Part shown: positions 56,153 through 64,000 of the stretch, in pieces | Layout: every line of letters begins with the position of its first letter | How positions within the stretch are numbered: position 1 is the stretch's first letter | Assembly: GCF_900176005.1 (NCBI RefSeq) | Contig: NZ_LT838272.1 | Span: 1,693,587 to 1,757,586 of the forward strand | Length of the DNA: 64,000 nucleotides | Direction: 5' to 3' | Source of the DNA: Thermanaeromonas toyohensis ToBE | GTDB taxonomy: Bacteria > Bacillota > DSM-521 > Neomoorellales > Neomoorellaceae | Position numbers and translations under genes: made by a program | The notes under the pieces: generated by a model | The model's database searches: none | What the model saw: only the letters and a program-made list of their open reading frames with translations | Told to the model about the DNA's origin: nothing

Positions 56153-57685
56153 TTGGGTGGAATTATAAAGCTGATTTTAGCCTTAATAGTTAGCGCAGCT
56201 TTAGGCTATGCCCTTCGCAAATATTTGGTGGAAGTTAAAATAGCCTCTGCCCAAAAGACGGCAGCGGCTATTATTGAAGAAGCTAAGAAAGAAGCCGAAG
56301 CCAAAAAACGGGAGGCCTTGCTGGAAGCTAAAGAAGAGGCTCATCGCTTGCGCCATGAGCTAGAGCGAGAAAACAGGGAAAGGAGAAATGAGCTTCAGCG
56401 TCTTGAACGCCGCCTTTTGCAAAAAGAAGAGATGCTGGAACGTAAGGCGGAAAGTCTAGAAAGAAAGGAAGCTAGTCTTCACCGGCAAGAAGAGGAAATT
56501 CAGCGGATAAAACAGAATCTGGAGGAGCTTAAGCATAAGCAGGTGGCTGAGCTTGAACGATTGTCGGGCTTATCCACCGAAGAAGCTAAGGCTTTACTCC
56601 TTAAAAATGTAGAAGAAGAAATCCGTCATGAAGCAGCTATGCTTATTAAGCAGATAGAAACCGAAGCTAAGGAGGAGGCGGATAAGCGAGCTAAAGAGAT
56701 TATTACCTTGGCTATCCAGCGCTGTGCCCCAGAGGTGGTAACTGAGACCACCGTTTCGGTAGTTAACCTACCTAGCGACGAAATGAAGGGCCGGATTATA
56801 GGGCGAGAAGGCCGTAACATCCGGACTTTAGAGACCCTAACAGGGGTAGATCTAATTATCGATGATACCCCAGAGGCTGTTATCTTATCTGCTTTTGATC
56901 CTATCCGACGAGAGGTAGCCCGTATTGCACTGGAGAAGCTTATAGCCGATGGTCGTATTCATCCAGCCCGTATAGAAGAGATGGTAGAGAAGGCTCAAAA
57001 GGAAATCGAACAGAGAATCCGGGAAGAAGGGGAAAGGGCAGCCTTTGAACTCGGCATCCATGGCCTTCATCCGGAGCTGATAAAACTTTTGGGGCGGCTT
57101 AAATATCGTACCAGTTATGGGCAGAATGTGCTTAAACATTCCATAGAGGTGGCTTTGCTAGCCGGGGCCATGGCTGCCGAACTAGGAGCCGATGTACAAG
57201 TGGCCAAGCGGGCAGGCCTGCTTCATGATATTGGCAAGGCTGTGGATTTTGAAGTGGAAGGACCCCATGTGAGCTTAGGGGTCGAACTGGCTAGAAAATA
57301 TCGGGAGTCCCCTGAGGTAATCCATGCTATTGCTGCCCACCATGGCGATATTGAACCGCGGAGTATTGAAGCGGGCCTGGTCCAAGCCGCAGATGCCATT
57401 TCTGCTGCTCGGCCAGGAGCGAGAAAAGAGACCTTGGAAGCTTATATTAAGAGGTTACAGAAACTAGAGGAAATCGCAGATTCCTTTAGCGGGGTAGAAA
57501 AAGCTTATGCTATCCAGGCTGGCCGCGAGATCCGGATAATGGTGAAGCCAGATAAGATAGACGATCTAATGGCCGTACGACTAGCTAGGGATATTGTTAA
57601 AAAGATCGAGCAGGAGCTCGAATACCCAGGCCAGATCAAGGTTGTGGTTATTCGTGAGACGCGGGCTGTAGATTATGCCAAGTAA
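56153..57685 (+). CDS. rny: Ribonuclease Y
   Basis: The 510-residue protein has an N-terminal membrane anchor ([20 protein letters not shown]), a long charged coiled coil to about residue 200, a KH domain ([20 protein letters not shown]) and an HD domain ([25 protein letters not shown]). It starts mRNA decay at the membrane in Firmicutes. TTG 56153 follows GGGGGTGAGAAGG. Position after recA matches many Clostridia and Bacilli. Confidence 0.96.
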   Translation: MGGIIKLILALIVSAALGYALRKYLVEVKIASAQKTAAAIIEEAKKEAEAKKREALLEAKEEAHRLRHELERENRERRNELQRLERRLLQKEEMLERKAESLERKEASLHRQEEEIQRIKQNLEELKHKQVAELERLSGLSTEEAKALLLKNVEEEIRHEAAMLIKQIETEAKEEADKRAKEIITLAIQRCAPEVVTETTVSVVNLPSDEMKGRIIGREGRNIRTLETLTGVDLIIDDTPEAVILSAFDPIRREVARIALEKLIADGRIHPARIEEMVEKAQKEIEQRIREEGERAAFELGIHGLHPELIKLLGRLKYRTSYGQNVLKHSIEVALLAGAMAAELGADVQVAKRAGLLHDIGKAVDFEVEGPHVSLGVELARKYRESPEVIHAIAAHHGDIEPRSIEAGLVQAADAISAARPGARKETLEAYIKRLQKLEEIADSFSGVEKAYAIQAGREIRIMVKPDKIDDLMAVRLARDIVKKIEQELEYPGQIKVVVIRETRAVDYAK

Positions 57686-57793
57686 GAAGGAGGAAGAGGG
57701 TGTAGGAACTTATCCCTTAAAGCAGGATTTTTCCTTATTCATGCCGAACTTACCTTGTGGGAGGCTGTAAGCTTAAAGGTAGGTGGAGTGAGA

Positions 57794-58312
57794 ATGGGCC
57801 TGAGATACCAATATGAGGGTGAAATTTCGGACAGCATCGGGCTTTTGATTTCTATCTTGGTCCGCTACCCCGAGGTAGGGACCATCAATTATGATCCTAG
57901 CGCCCAGGTCCTTAAGTTCTCCTTTATGCTGGCTGCCTCCTTGAAGGAAAAGGATCTTAAGGAGTTTTCCCGGCGCTTTACCCAATCCCTTTCTATTTAT
58001 AACTCCCTTGAAGGGCATACCCCCCGAGTTATAAGCTTAAAGTACAATTTTTTTGATAGGTTAACGGTTTTAGAAGTACAGCGGGATGTAGAGACTCTTT
58101 CTCAAGGTGAGATCGGGTTAATAATGAGTTTAATACGCCAGGAATTTGAGGATACTTTACTTGCGGAAGCCAACGATAACTTCGGCGAAGAAGAACTAAT
58201 GGTTCAAGAGGAGATAATAGATCATATGTTAGAAAGCATCAAGGGCGGGGGTGCCCAGAAAAAGCTTATCGCCTTCAGGGAAGAAGGGCGGGTGTTGGTA
58301 TTTAACAAGTGA
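57794..58312 (+). CDS. Conserved-looking hypothetical protein after rny
   Basis: The 172-residue soluble protein has alpha/beta character (GLRYQYEGEISDSIGLLISI, TINYDPSAQVLKFSFML, FDRLTVLEVQRD) and an acidic C-terminal helical part. No family is recognised. ATG 57794 is preceded by GGTGGAGTGAG; a longer frame from 57755 adds residues without support. Its stop overlaps the PHP gene start (GTGA), so the two are coupled and may serve one nucleotide-related process. Confidence 0.7.
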   Translation: MGLRYQYEGEISDSIGLLISILVRYPEVGTINYDPSAQVLKFSFMLAASLKEKDLKEFSRRFTQSLSIYNSLEGHTPRVISLKYNFFDRLTVLEVQRDVETLSQGEIGLIMSLIRQEFEDTLLAEANDNFGEEELMVQEEIIDHMLESIKGGGAQKKLIAFREEGRVLVFNK

Positions 58313-59160
58313 AAGGTCAAGGAGATCTCCATACCCACACCACAGCTTCAGATGGGCAGCTTAAGCCCCGGGAACTAGTCCGGCTAGCTAAAGAAAAGGG
58401 GCTAGCTGCCCTCGCTATTACGGACCATGATACTATAGATGGACTGGAGGAGGCCTTGGACGCTGGTCGGGATTACCAGGTAGAGGTCATCCCTGGTATA
58501 GAGCTGAGTACCGAGTGGGAAAACCGCGATGTTCACCTACTAGGTTATTATATTGACTTTCAAAGGGAGGAACTCCAAGAGTTTTTAATAAAATTGCAGG
58601 AAGCTAGATACCGCCGGGGCCAAGAAATGGTGGCCCGGTTACAGCGACTAGGCTATGACCTTACTTGGGAGGAAGTAACGCGCTTTGTAGGAGGGAAGGC
58701 AGTAGGGCGCCTCCATGTGGCCCAGGCTCTGGTGGATAAGGGCTTAGTTCCTTCTATAGAAATAGCTTTTGCCGAGCTTCTAGAACGGGGTCGTCCAGCG
58801 TATGTGCCTCGTTATAAGCTATCACCAGGAGAGGCTATAGGGCTTATCCGGATTTGGGGAGGTGTGGCGGTCCTAGCCCACCCTGGTCTTATTGGTTATG
58901 ATGGAATAATTAAGGAGCTGGTGGGTAGGGGCCTCCAGGGGCTAGAAGTTTATTATCCCTTGCATAATGCGGAAACCACGGAACATTACTTTAACTTGGC
59001 CAAAGACTTAGGGTTACTTATTACAGGGGGCTCAGATTTCCACGGTGTACAAGATGAAGACCATGCTGAGCTAGGCGCAGTAACTGTGAGCGAAAAGGAG
59101 ATAAACCTTCTTAAGGAATATGCTAGAAACACGCTAAGCACTATTCCTTTCCTAACCTAA
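58309..59160 (+). CDS. PHP-domain phosphoesterase (RNase AM/TrpH-like)
   Basis: The 283-residue protein has PHP metal motifs GDLHTHTTASDGQLKP, AITDHDTIDGL, VIPGIELSTEW and later VAVLAHPG and GGSDFHG. This matches the COG0613 family, whose studied members hydrolyse nucleoside 3',5'-bisphosphate or trim RNA 5' ends. GTG 58309 overlaps the preceding stop. Adjacent rny supports a role in RNA metabolism, by inference. Confidence 0.88.
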   Translation: MKGQGDLHTHTTASDGQLKPRELVRLAKEKGLAALAITDHDTIDGLEEALDAGRDYQVEVIPGIELSTEWENRDVHLLGYYIDFQREELQEFLIKLQEARYRRGQEMVARLQRLGYDLTWEEVTRFVGGKAVGRLHVAQALVDKGLVPSIEIAFAELLERGRPAYVPRYKLSPGEAIGLIRIWGGVAVLAHPGLIGYDGIIKELVGRGLQGLEVYYPLHNAETTEHYFNLAKDLGLLITGGSDFHGVQDEDHAELGAVTVSEKEINLLKEYARNTLSTIPFLT

Positions 59161-59468
59161 CCTGACCTACCCCCGACCAAGGGACAGAGGCCCAGGTTGG
59201 CGTCGCATGAGGTCAATGGTTCCCTCCTCTTTTGGTACCTCAGGGATGATGTTGGCAAAGGCGATATAATTGACCAGGCAGGCCCCTGGTTCGGCCATCT
59301 GGGCCGTCCTACTCTCTAGATTTTCTTGCTTTTTTACCCTTCCCGTTAAATTTTAGCTTATCTTATGCTACAATGAAGTCGAAACCCTTATGGTAAGAGG
59401 TATGACCATCTTCAAATCCAAAGGGTAAAAATTTGGTAAACAACTGAAGAAGCGGGAGGGGGTAAAAT
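59161..59468. other. Intergenic stretch with possible minus-strand remnant and a promoter-like site
   Basis: A minus-strand frame at 59167-59298 encodes 43 residues (AEPGACLVNYIAFANIIPEV within it) that look protein-like but have no visible ribosome site; it may be a gene remnant. Near 59360-59372 the plus strand has TACAAT preceded by T-rich sequence, the likely promoter of the MoaD-ferredoxin-AOR operon. Confidence 0.35.
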
Positions 59469-59669
59469 TTGCTTGAGGTTACTATAAATGGAGAGAAACT
59501 ACAGGTTGAGAATGGGGTTACTTTAAAAGACTTGTTGCAACGTAAGGGTTTATTAACGCCTACAGTAACTACCATTTTAAATGGGCGTGTCTTATCCCCG
59601 AAGGAATATAGCGTAGTTCTTAAGCCGGGGGATGTTATAGATACCGCGAGTTACTTAGAAGGAGGCTAA
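59469..59669 (+). CDS. MoaD/ThiS-family sulfur carrier protein
   Basis: A 66-residue ubiquitin-fold protein (LEVTINGEKLQVENGVTLKD, then NGRVLSPKEYSVVLKPGD) ending in the di-glycine tail EGG that is thiocarboxylated in sulfur carriers. Located at the head of a ferredoxin-aldehyde oxidoreductase operon, it probably supplies dithiolene sulfur for the tungstopterin cofactor. TTG 59469 has GGGAGGGGG upstream. Confidence 0.85.
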   Translation: MLEVTINGEKLQVENGVTLKDLLQRKGLLTPTVTTILNGRVLSPKEYSVVLKPGDVIDTASYLEGG

Positions 59670-59686
59670 GAGGAGAGGATTTAAGA

Positions 59687-60178
59687 ATGAAGGTTTTAAC
59701 GGTTTATCCTGAACGGTGTGTGGGTTGCCGTATTTGCGAGCAATGGTGCTCTTTTAAACATGAAGGCCAGGTTAATCCTACTAAGAGCCGTATTCATGTA
59801 CTTAGGCTTCATGAGAAATATCTAAATATCCCGGTAACTTGTATGCAATGTGCTCAAAGCCCTTGTATCTCTGCCTGCCGAGAAGAAGCCTTGACTAAAG
59901 ATCCTCAAACAGGGGCTATTTTAGTAAATGAAAAAAAATGTATTGGCTGCCGCAGATGTATCCGGGCTTGTCCTTATGGGGCCATTAGCTTGGATAAAAT
60001 TAAAAAAGTAGTCTTGATTTGTGATCTCTGCGGAGGGGACCCCCAGTGTGTAGCCCATTGCCGAGAAAGGGCCATTGAATATATACCCTTTGCCTTGGCT
60101 GACCGTGGGTATAGGGAGGAATGTACGGAGGTTGTAGTTAGGATCATGGAGGGGGAAAGGAAGCTGTGGCAACCTTAA
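59687..60178 (+). CDS. Polyferredoxin-like 4Fe-4S subunit of the AOR operon
   Basis: The 163-residue protein has four cysteine groups suited to four 4Fe-4S clusters: CVGCRICEQWCSF, CMQCAQSPCISAC, CIGCRRCIRACPYG and CDLCGGDPQCVAHC. This matches electron-transfer subunits paired with tungsten aldehyde oxidoreductases or with formate enzymes. Its stop overlaps the aor start by 13 bases, so it is the direct redox partner in all likelihood. Confidence 0.9.
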   Translation: MKVLTVYPERCVGCRICEQWCSFKHEGQVNPTKSRIHVLRLHEKYLNIPVTCMQCAQSPCISACREEALTKDPQTGAILVNEKKCIGCRRCIRACPYGAISLDKIKKVVLICDLCGGDPQCVAHCRERAIEYIPFALADRGYREECTEVVVRIMEGERKLWQP

Positions 60179-61986
60179 AGGGTCTCGCAGGACATATATT
60201 ACGGGTTAATTTAACTACAGGCGATATAGCTAAAGAAGCTACTCCGGTGGAAATTTTCGCTGAATATATTGGAGGGCGTGGAGTTGGAGCCTACCTCCTG
60301 TTTAAGGAATTAAAACCCCATACTGATCCTCTAGGACCAGATAATAAGCTTATTTTTCTTACTGGCCCAGTAGAAGGCACTTTGGCCCCTGGATCCAACA
60401 AAATGACAGTAACTTTTCGTTCGCCTTTAACTGGGACTTATTCTTTTTCCCTCTGCGGGGGGCACCTGGCCCCAGAGCTTAAGTTTGCTGGGTATGACGG
60501 GATTATAATTGAGGGAAAGGCGAGCCACCCAGTTTACTTGTTTATAGACGATGATAAGGTAGAGCTAAGAGATGCTTCCCACTTATGGGGTAAGTTGACC
60601 CATGCTACTGAGGATGCCATCCGAACGGAACTAAGGGACAAGTCTATAAGGATAGCTTGTATAGGTCCGGCAGGAGAACGGTTATGCCGCTTCGCGTGTA
60701 TTCAAAGCGATTATCATCGGGAATTCGGCCGGGGTGGGGCCGGGGCAGTAATGGGTGCTAAAAATCTAAAGGCTATAGCCATAAGGGGAACTAATGGGAT
60801 AGAAGTAGCTGATCCAGCTTCTTTAGAAGCTTTGGTTGAAAAGTGTTATGAAATCTTAGCGAACAACCCTAAAGCCCAAGCCCGGCGTAGATACGGCACC
60901 CCAGAACTAGTGGATAGCACTAATGCCATGGGCTATTGGGGCACCCGTAACTTTACTACGGGGTATTTCGAGGCGGCAGAAAAGCTCAGCGGTAGCAGTA
61001 TGGAAAAGAATATCTTTGTAGGCCATCTTTCTTGTTATGCCTGTCCTATAGCCTGCGGGAAAGTAAGCTATGTAAAATATGGGCCTTATGCTGGTACTAA
61101 AATCGAAGGCCCGGAGTTTGAATCTACAGGGCTTTTAGGAGCCAATTGTGGGGTAGATGATCTAGGGGCGTTGGTAAAGGCTGTGGAAATTTGCGATCTC
61201 TATGGCCTTGATACCATGTCTGCAGGAGCGGTAGTTTCTTTGGCTATGGAATGCTATGAAAAGGGAGTGCTTACTAAACAAGATACTGGGGGAATCGATC
61301 TTCGTTTCGGTCAGGGAGAGGCTTTAGTGGCTATTTTGGAAAAGATAGCCCAGCGCGAGGGTTTAGGTGATCTTCTGGCTGAGGGTTCTAAGAGAGCAGC
61401 AGAAAAGCTAGGGGTACCAGAGCTAGCTATGCAAGTAAAGGGTCAAGAATTTGCTACTTATGAACCCCGGGGTTTAAAAGGGATGGGATTAACCTATGCT
61501 ATCTCTCCTAAAGGAGCCCATCATATGATTGCTCCTACCATGGGACCGGAGACAGCGGGAAATGGGAGTAAACGCTTAGAATATAAAGGGAAAGCAGCTT
61601 TGGTCCGTGAGATGCAGCTTCTTATGGCTATAGTAGACTCTTTGGCCCTATGCTCCTCTATGCGTTTTGCTTTAGGGCTTAAGGAACAGGTAGAGCTCTA
61701 TAAAGCAGTAACGGGTAGGGATATAGATGAAAACAAGGCTTTAATATTAGCTGAGAAAATAGTGAATGTAGAGCGCCTTTTTAACTGGCGAGAAGGCTTC
61801 GATCGAAAACAGGATACTTTGCCGCCTAGGATGTTAGAAGAGCCTATGCCTTCTGGGCCTAGCCAGGGTCAAGTGGTTGAACTTGAGGCCATGCTGGATG
61901 AGTATTATGATCTTATGGGCTGGGATCGCCAGGGATATCCTACTAGAGGTAAGCTTGAAGAACTGGGTTTGGTAGGATTGCTGTGA
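60166..61986 (+). CDS. aor: Aldehyde:ferredoxin oxidoreductase (tungstopterin enzyme)
   Basis: The 606-residue protein carries the AOR family marks: an N-terminal cofactor domain (ILRVNLTTGDIAKEATPVE, YIGGRGVGAYLLFKEL, GPVEGTLAPGSNK), cluster cysteines in CYACPIACGK, EGPEFESTGLLGANCG, EICDLYGLDTMSAG, and a later Cys near ALCSSMRF. It oxidises aldehydes to acids, or the reverse in acetogens, with ferredoxin. GTG 60166 overlaps the ferredoxin gene. An IclR regulator follows 88 bases later. The exact aldehyde is not evident. Confidence 0.93.
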   Translation: MATLKGLAGHILRVNLTTGDIAKEATPVEIFAEYIGGRGVGAYLLFKELKPHTDPLGPDNKLIFLTGPVEGTLAPGSNKMTVTFRSPLTGTYSFSLCGGHLAPELKFAGYDGIIIEGKASHPVYLFIDDDKVELRDASHLWGKLTHATEDAIRTELRDKSIRIACIGPAGERLCRFACIQSDYHREFGRGGAGAVMGAKNLKAIAIRGTNGIEVADPASLEALVEKCYEILANNPKAQARRRYGTPELVDSTNAMGYWGTRNFTTGYFEAAEKLSGSSMEKNIFVGHLSCYACPIACGKVSYVKYGPYAGTKIEGPEFESTGLLGANCGVDDLGALVKAVEICDLYGLDTMSAGAVVSLAMECYEKGVLTKQDTGGIDLRFGQGEALVAILEKIAQREGLGDLLAEGSKRAAEKLGVPELAMQVKGQEFATYEPRGLKGMGLTYAISPKGAHHMIAPTMGPETAGNGSKRLEYKGKAALVREMQLLMAIVDSLALCSSMRFALGLKEQVELYKAVTGRDIDENKALILAEKIVNVERLFNWREGFDRKQDTLPPRMLEEPMPSGPSQGQVVELEAMLDEYYDLMGWDRQGYPTRGKLEELGLVGLL

Positions 61987-62074
61987 TAGTGAAAGGATGG
62001 GAGGAATTATTAAAAACCTGACGAAAACATTTCAAAAGAGAAAAGAAGGGGAATTAATAGGGAAGGGAAACGGA

Positions 62075-62839
62075 ATGACTACTAAGGATCCTATGCCAGT
62101 TAAAACACTAGAAGTACTCGAAATATTAGCCTCGGCACGGGAAGGACTAGGGGTTACCGAGATTAGCCGTACTTTAAATTTAAGCAAAAGCACTGTTCAT
62201 CGTATCCTTACGGCCCTGTCCCATAAACAATATGTATGGAAAGATGAGGTAACAAGGCGCTATAAGCTGGGGTTTAAACTTCTTCTCTTATCTAGCCAGG
62301 TTTTAGATTCCCTAGAATTAAGACAAATAGCACGTGCTGAACTGGTAGACCTGGCTAATAAAAGCCGAGAGACAGTACATTTAGTTTGGCTAGATGGAGA
62401 CGAAGGAGTTTATATTGAAAAAATAGATACTCCTGAAACAATAGGGCTTTTATCCCGGATCGGTAAAAGAGCACCCCTTTATTCTACTGCTGTAGGGAAA
62501 GCCATGCTGGCCTTTATGAGTGAAGAGCGGTTAAATTCTTACTTTCGTCGTGTACCCTTAGTGCCCTTGACCCCCCATACCATTGTAGATGAAGGGAAAC
62601 TAAGGGAGTATCTTTTCAGGGTGCGCGAACAAGGTTTTGCCCTTGATTGTGAGGAAAATCGTGAAGGAGTTATATGTGTAGCAGCTCCTATTTTCCAAGC
62701 TGATGGCAAAGTTATTGCCGCAGTTAGTATTTCGGGGCCTAGTTTTCGCTTTTCTGTGGAAAGGGCTAAAGAGTTGGCCCCGGTAGTAAAAGAGGCTGCT
62801 AAGAGGATTTCCAGGAAACTAGGGTTTCCGGGGGACTAG
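62075..62839 (+). CDS. IclR-family transcriptional regulator
   Basis: The protein has an N-terminal winged helix (TLEVLEILASAREGLGVTEI, SRTLNLSKSTVHRILTAL) and a GAF-like effector domain with RAPLYSTAVGKAMLAF and REGVICVAAPIF. IclR proteins usually regulate adjacent catabolic genes; here the aldehyde oxidoreductase or the downstream antiporter. ATG 62075 has GGGAAGGG upstream; an alternative ATG at 61997, with AAAGG just before it, would add 26 basic residues. Confidence 0.88.
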   Translation: MTTKDPMPVKTLEVLEILASAREGLGVTEISRTLNLSKSTVHRILTALSHKQYVWKDEVTRRYKLGFKLLLLSSQVLDSLELRQIARAELVDLANKSRETVHLVWLDGDEGVYIEKIDTPETIGLLSRIGKRAPLYSTAVGKAMLAFMSEERLNSYFRRVPLVPLTPHTIVDEGKLREYLFRVREQGFALDCEENREGVICVAAPIFQADGKVIAAVSISGPSFRFSVERAKELAPVVKEAAKRISRKLGFPGD

Positions 62840-62908
62840 CAGGAGGATTTTAAGGGAGAAGAGTAAGAAATTTGGCCTTTAACCGGAAGTTCAGGATGTG
62901 ACCCTAAA

Positions 62909-64000
62909 ATGAATAGAGAAAATGCTCATCCCCCTACAGGTATTCAAATAGGTTTACTTTTGGTAGTTTGCTATCTGCTAATTATAGTATTTGTTTACCA
63001 CCATATAAATCTGGTACCAGCGTTTTTACTTAACATTATTTTTACCATCCTATTTGGTACACGGTTAGGTTATAAATGGCATGATATAGAAAAACGGCTT
63101 GCTTATTGTGCAACGGAAGCTTTTAGTACTTTTATTATGATACTAGCTGTTGGCCTCACCATTGGCATTTGGATAGCTTCTGGAGTACTTCCTGCTCTGT
63201 TGTATTATGGTGTAACTTATATTTCACCTCAACTTTATCTAACCGAAGCCTTCATTATTTCCCTGGTAACCTCTGTAGCTCTAGGCTCGATTATTGCAGC
63301 GTTGGGTACAGCAGGGATTCTTCTTTTAAGTATCGGGGCTACGCTTAATATATCTTTAGCTCTAGCTGGAGGGGTTATTCTCTCCGGAGCCATAGCTGGT
63401 AATATTTTATCACCTTTATCGGAAATGGTAATTTTAGCTGTATCCATCGCCCAAAGTAATTTACGGAGATACTTAGTTAATACCGGTCGCATGGTAGGCA
63501 TTTCCATTTTAATAGCTGTTTTACTTTATAGCGTATTAAATTTATATATTCCTCAAGTTGATATACAAAACGCTATACTCCAGAAAAAGCAGCAGATGCT
63601 TATGAATTATAATATCAACCCCCTTTTACTATTTCCTTTAGTTTTAATGTTGGCCTTAAGTATAACCCGAACGCCCCTGTTGTTAAGCCTTTTTTTAAAT
63701 ATAATTGTTAGTGTTTTACTAGGTTTTCTCACCCAGCCCTATTTTACTATCGACAAAATTCTAGGTGTAATTTCCGGTAGTTTTCCATTGACTGGAATAG
63801 ATTTCCTAGATTCCTTGGTTTCGAGAGGCAATCTTAACAATTATATGGGTGTAAGTGTGTTGGTACTCCTGGCCGGCTCTTGGGGTATGCTTCTTAAGGA
63901 ATTAGGAGTAGTGGAATGGGGTTTAGCAAGATTTTTGATAGGGGGAGGAAACTCTTGTAAAGATTTAATGTTAAGGGCTATGGGTATGGCTTTTTTGCTG
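62909..64000 (+). CDS. nhaC: NhaC-family Na+/H+ antiporter (partial)
   Basis: The frame is open from ATG 62909 to the window end (364 codons), so the C-terminus is missing. It is strongly hydrophobic with many transmembrane helices. The NhaC-like block GTAGILLLSIGATLNI, then SGAIAGNILSPLSEMVILA is visible around residues 130-175. It would exchange Na+ and H+ (or an organic acid) across the membrane. It follows the IclR gene by 70 bases on the same strand and may be in its regulon. Confidence 0.8.
   Translation, partial: MNRENAHPPTGIQIGLLLVVCYLLIIVFVYHHINLVPAFLLNIIFTILFGTRLGYKWHDIEKRLAYCATEAFSTFIMILAVGLTIGIWIASGVLPALLYYGVTYISPQLYLTEAFIISLVTSVALGSIIAALGTAGILLLSIGATLNISLALAGGVILSGAIAGNILSPLSEMVILAVSIAQSNLRRYLVNTGRMVGISILIAVLLYSVLNLYIPQVDIQNAILQKKQQMLMNYNINPLLLFPLVLMLALSITRTPLLLSLFLNIIVSVLLGFLTQPYFTIDKILGVISGSFPLTGIDFLDSLVSRGNLNNYMGVSVLVLLAGSWGMLLKELGVVEWGLARFLIGGGNSCKDLMLRAMGMAFLL

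Noticed and set aside
1-64000. CRISPR array near the RNA-guided nuclease genes
   Set aside because: No regularly spaced direct repeats of 20-40 bases were seen; IscB and TnpB are transposon proteins with their own single RNAs.
1-64000. tRNA, rRNA or tmRNA genes
   Set aside because: No clover-leaf or rRNA-like sequence was noticed, including at the recombinase junctions.

Overview
The window reads as chromosomal DNA of a thermophilic, anaerobic, spore-former-type Firmicute, most like Moorella or Thermanaeromonas. The basis is the core gene order tepA-ylzJ-ftsK/spoIIIE-rodZ-rimO-...-recA-rny, frequent TTG and GTG starts with strong Shine-Dalgarno sites, a tungsten-type aldehyde:ferredoxin oxidoreductase operon, and an iron-sulfur domain of the CO dehydrogenase/acetyl-CoA synthase type at the left edge. 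The genus is inferred; no rRNA or tRNA gene is present to confirm it.

Layout. (1) 1-5.3 kb: the end of an Fe-S protein, then an arsenic/thiophilic-metalloid cluster (PadR and MarR regulators with vicinal cysteines, ArsP-type permease, two tiny Cys-rich proteins, ArsM methyltransferase, DUF2703 protein). (2) 6.1-13.6 kb: a one-strand c-di-GMP cluster with four GGDEF domains, all with an RxxD inhibitory site, two complete HD-GYP domains and a receiver that lacks its phospho-acceptor. (3) 13.7-26 kb: an ADP-ribosylglycohydrolase, an IS607-type element with a TnpB-like gene, a radical SAM protein, a deacetylase, a PspA/DUF350 envelope cluster, retropepsin-like proteins and a tnpB-only IS605-type element. 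(4) 26-46.6 kb: a dense accessory region holding a family of unrecognised multi-helix-turn-helix proteins, a divergent LexA-like repressor/DnaE mutasome module, DUF72 and MrfA-like helicase genes with decayed partial copies, an IscB element with a probable omegaRNA, a tyrosine recombinase and a large serine recombinase. (5) 46.6-64 kb: ordinary, more AT-rich core chromosome, starting with the severed 3' half of tepA.

How it fits together. The serine recombinase ends a few bases before the tepA fragment, so the right edge of an integrated element lies at about 46.58-46.62 kb. The 5' half of tepA is not in the window, so the left edge is upstream or rearranged. Much of 1-46.6 kb may therefore be a mobile or hypervariable island. 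It shows nested insertions (IscB element inside one gene, tnpB element inside another), partial tandem duplications and frameshifted genes.

The most unusual content is: (a) a family built from a repeat like the homing-endonuclease-associated repeat plus a domain ending in a sigma-region-4-like helix-turn-helix, with five copies here including a 1234-residue giant; (b) a stripped-down mutasome in which the Y-family polymerase partner is only a clamp-binding little-finger domain, divergent from a self-cleaving repressor; (c) three different RNA-guided-nuclease-related transposon genes (IscB, TnpB, divergent TnpB-like) within 27 kb; (d) a two-gene module of tiny Trp-rich basic proteins present twice.
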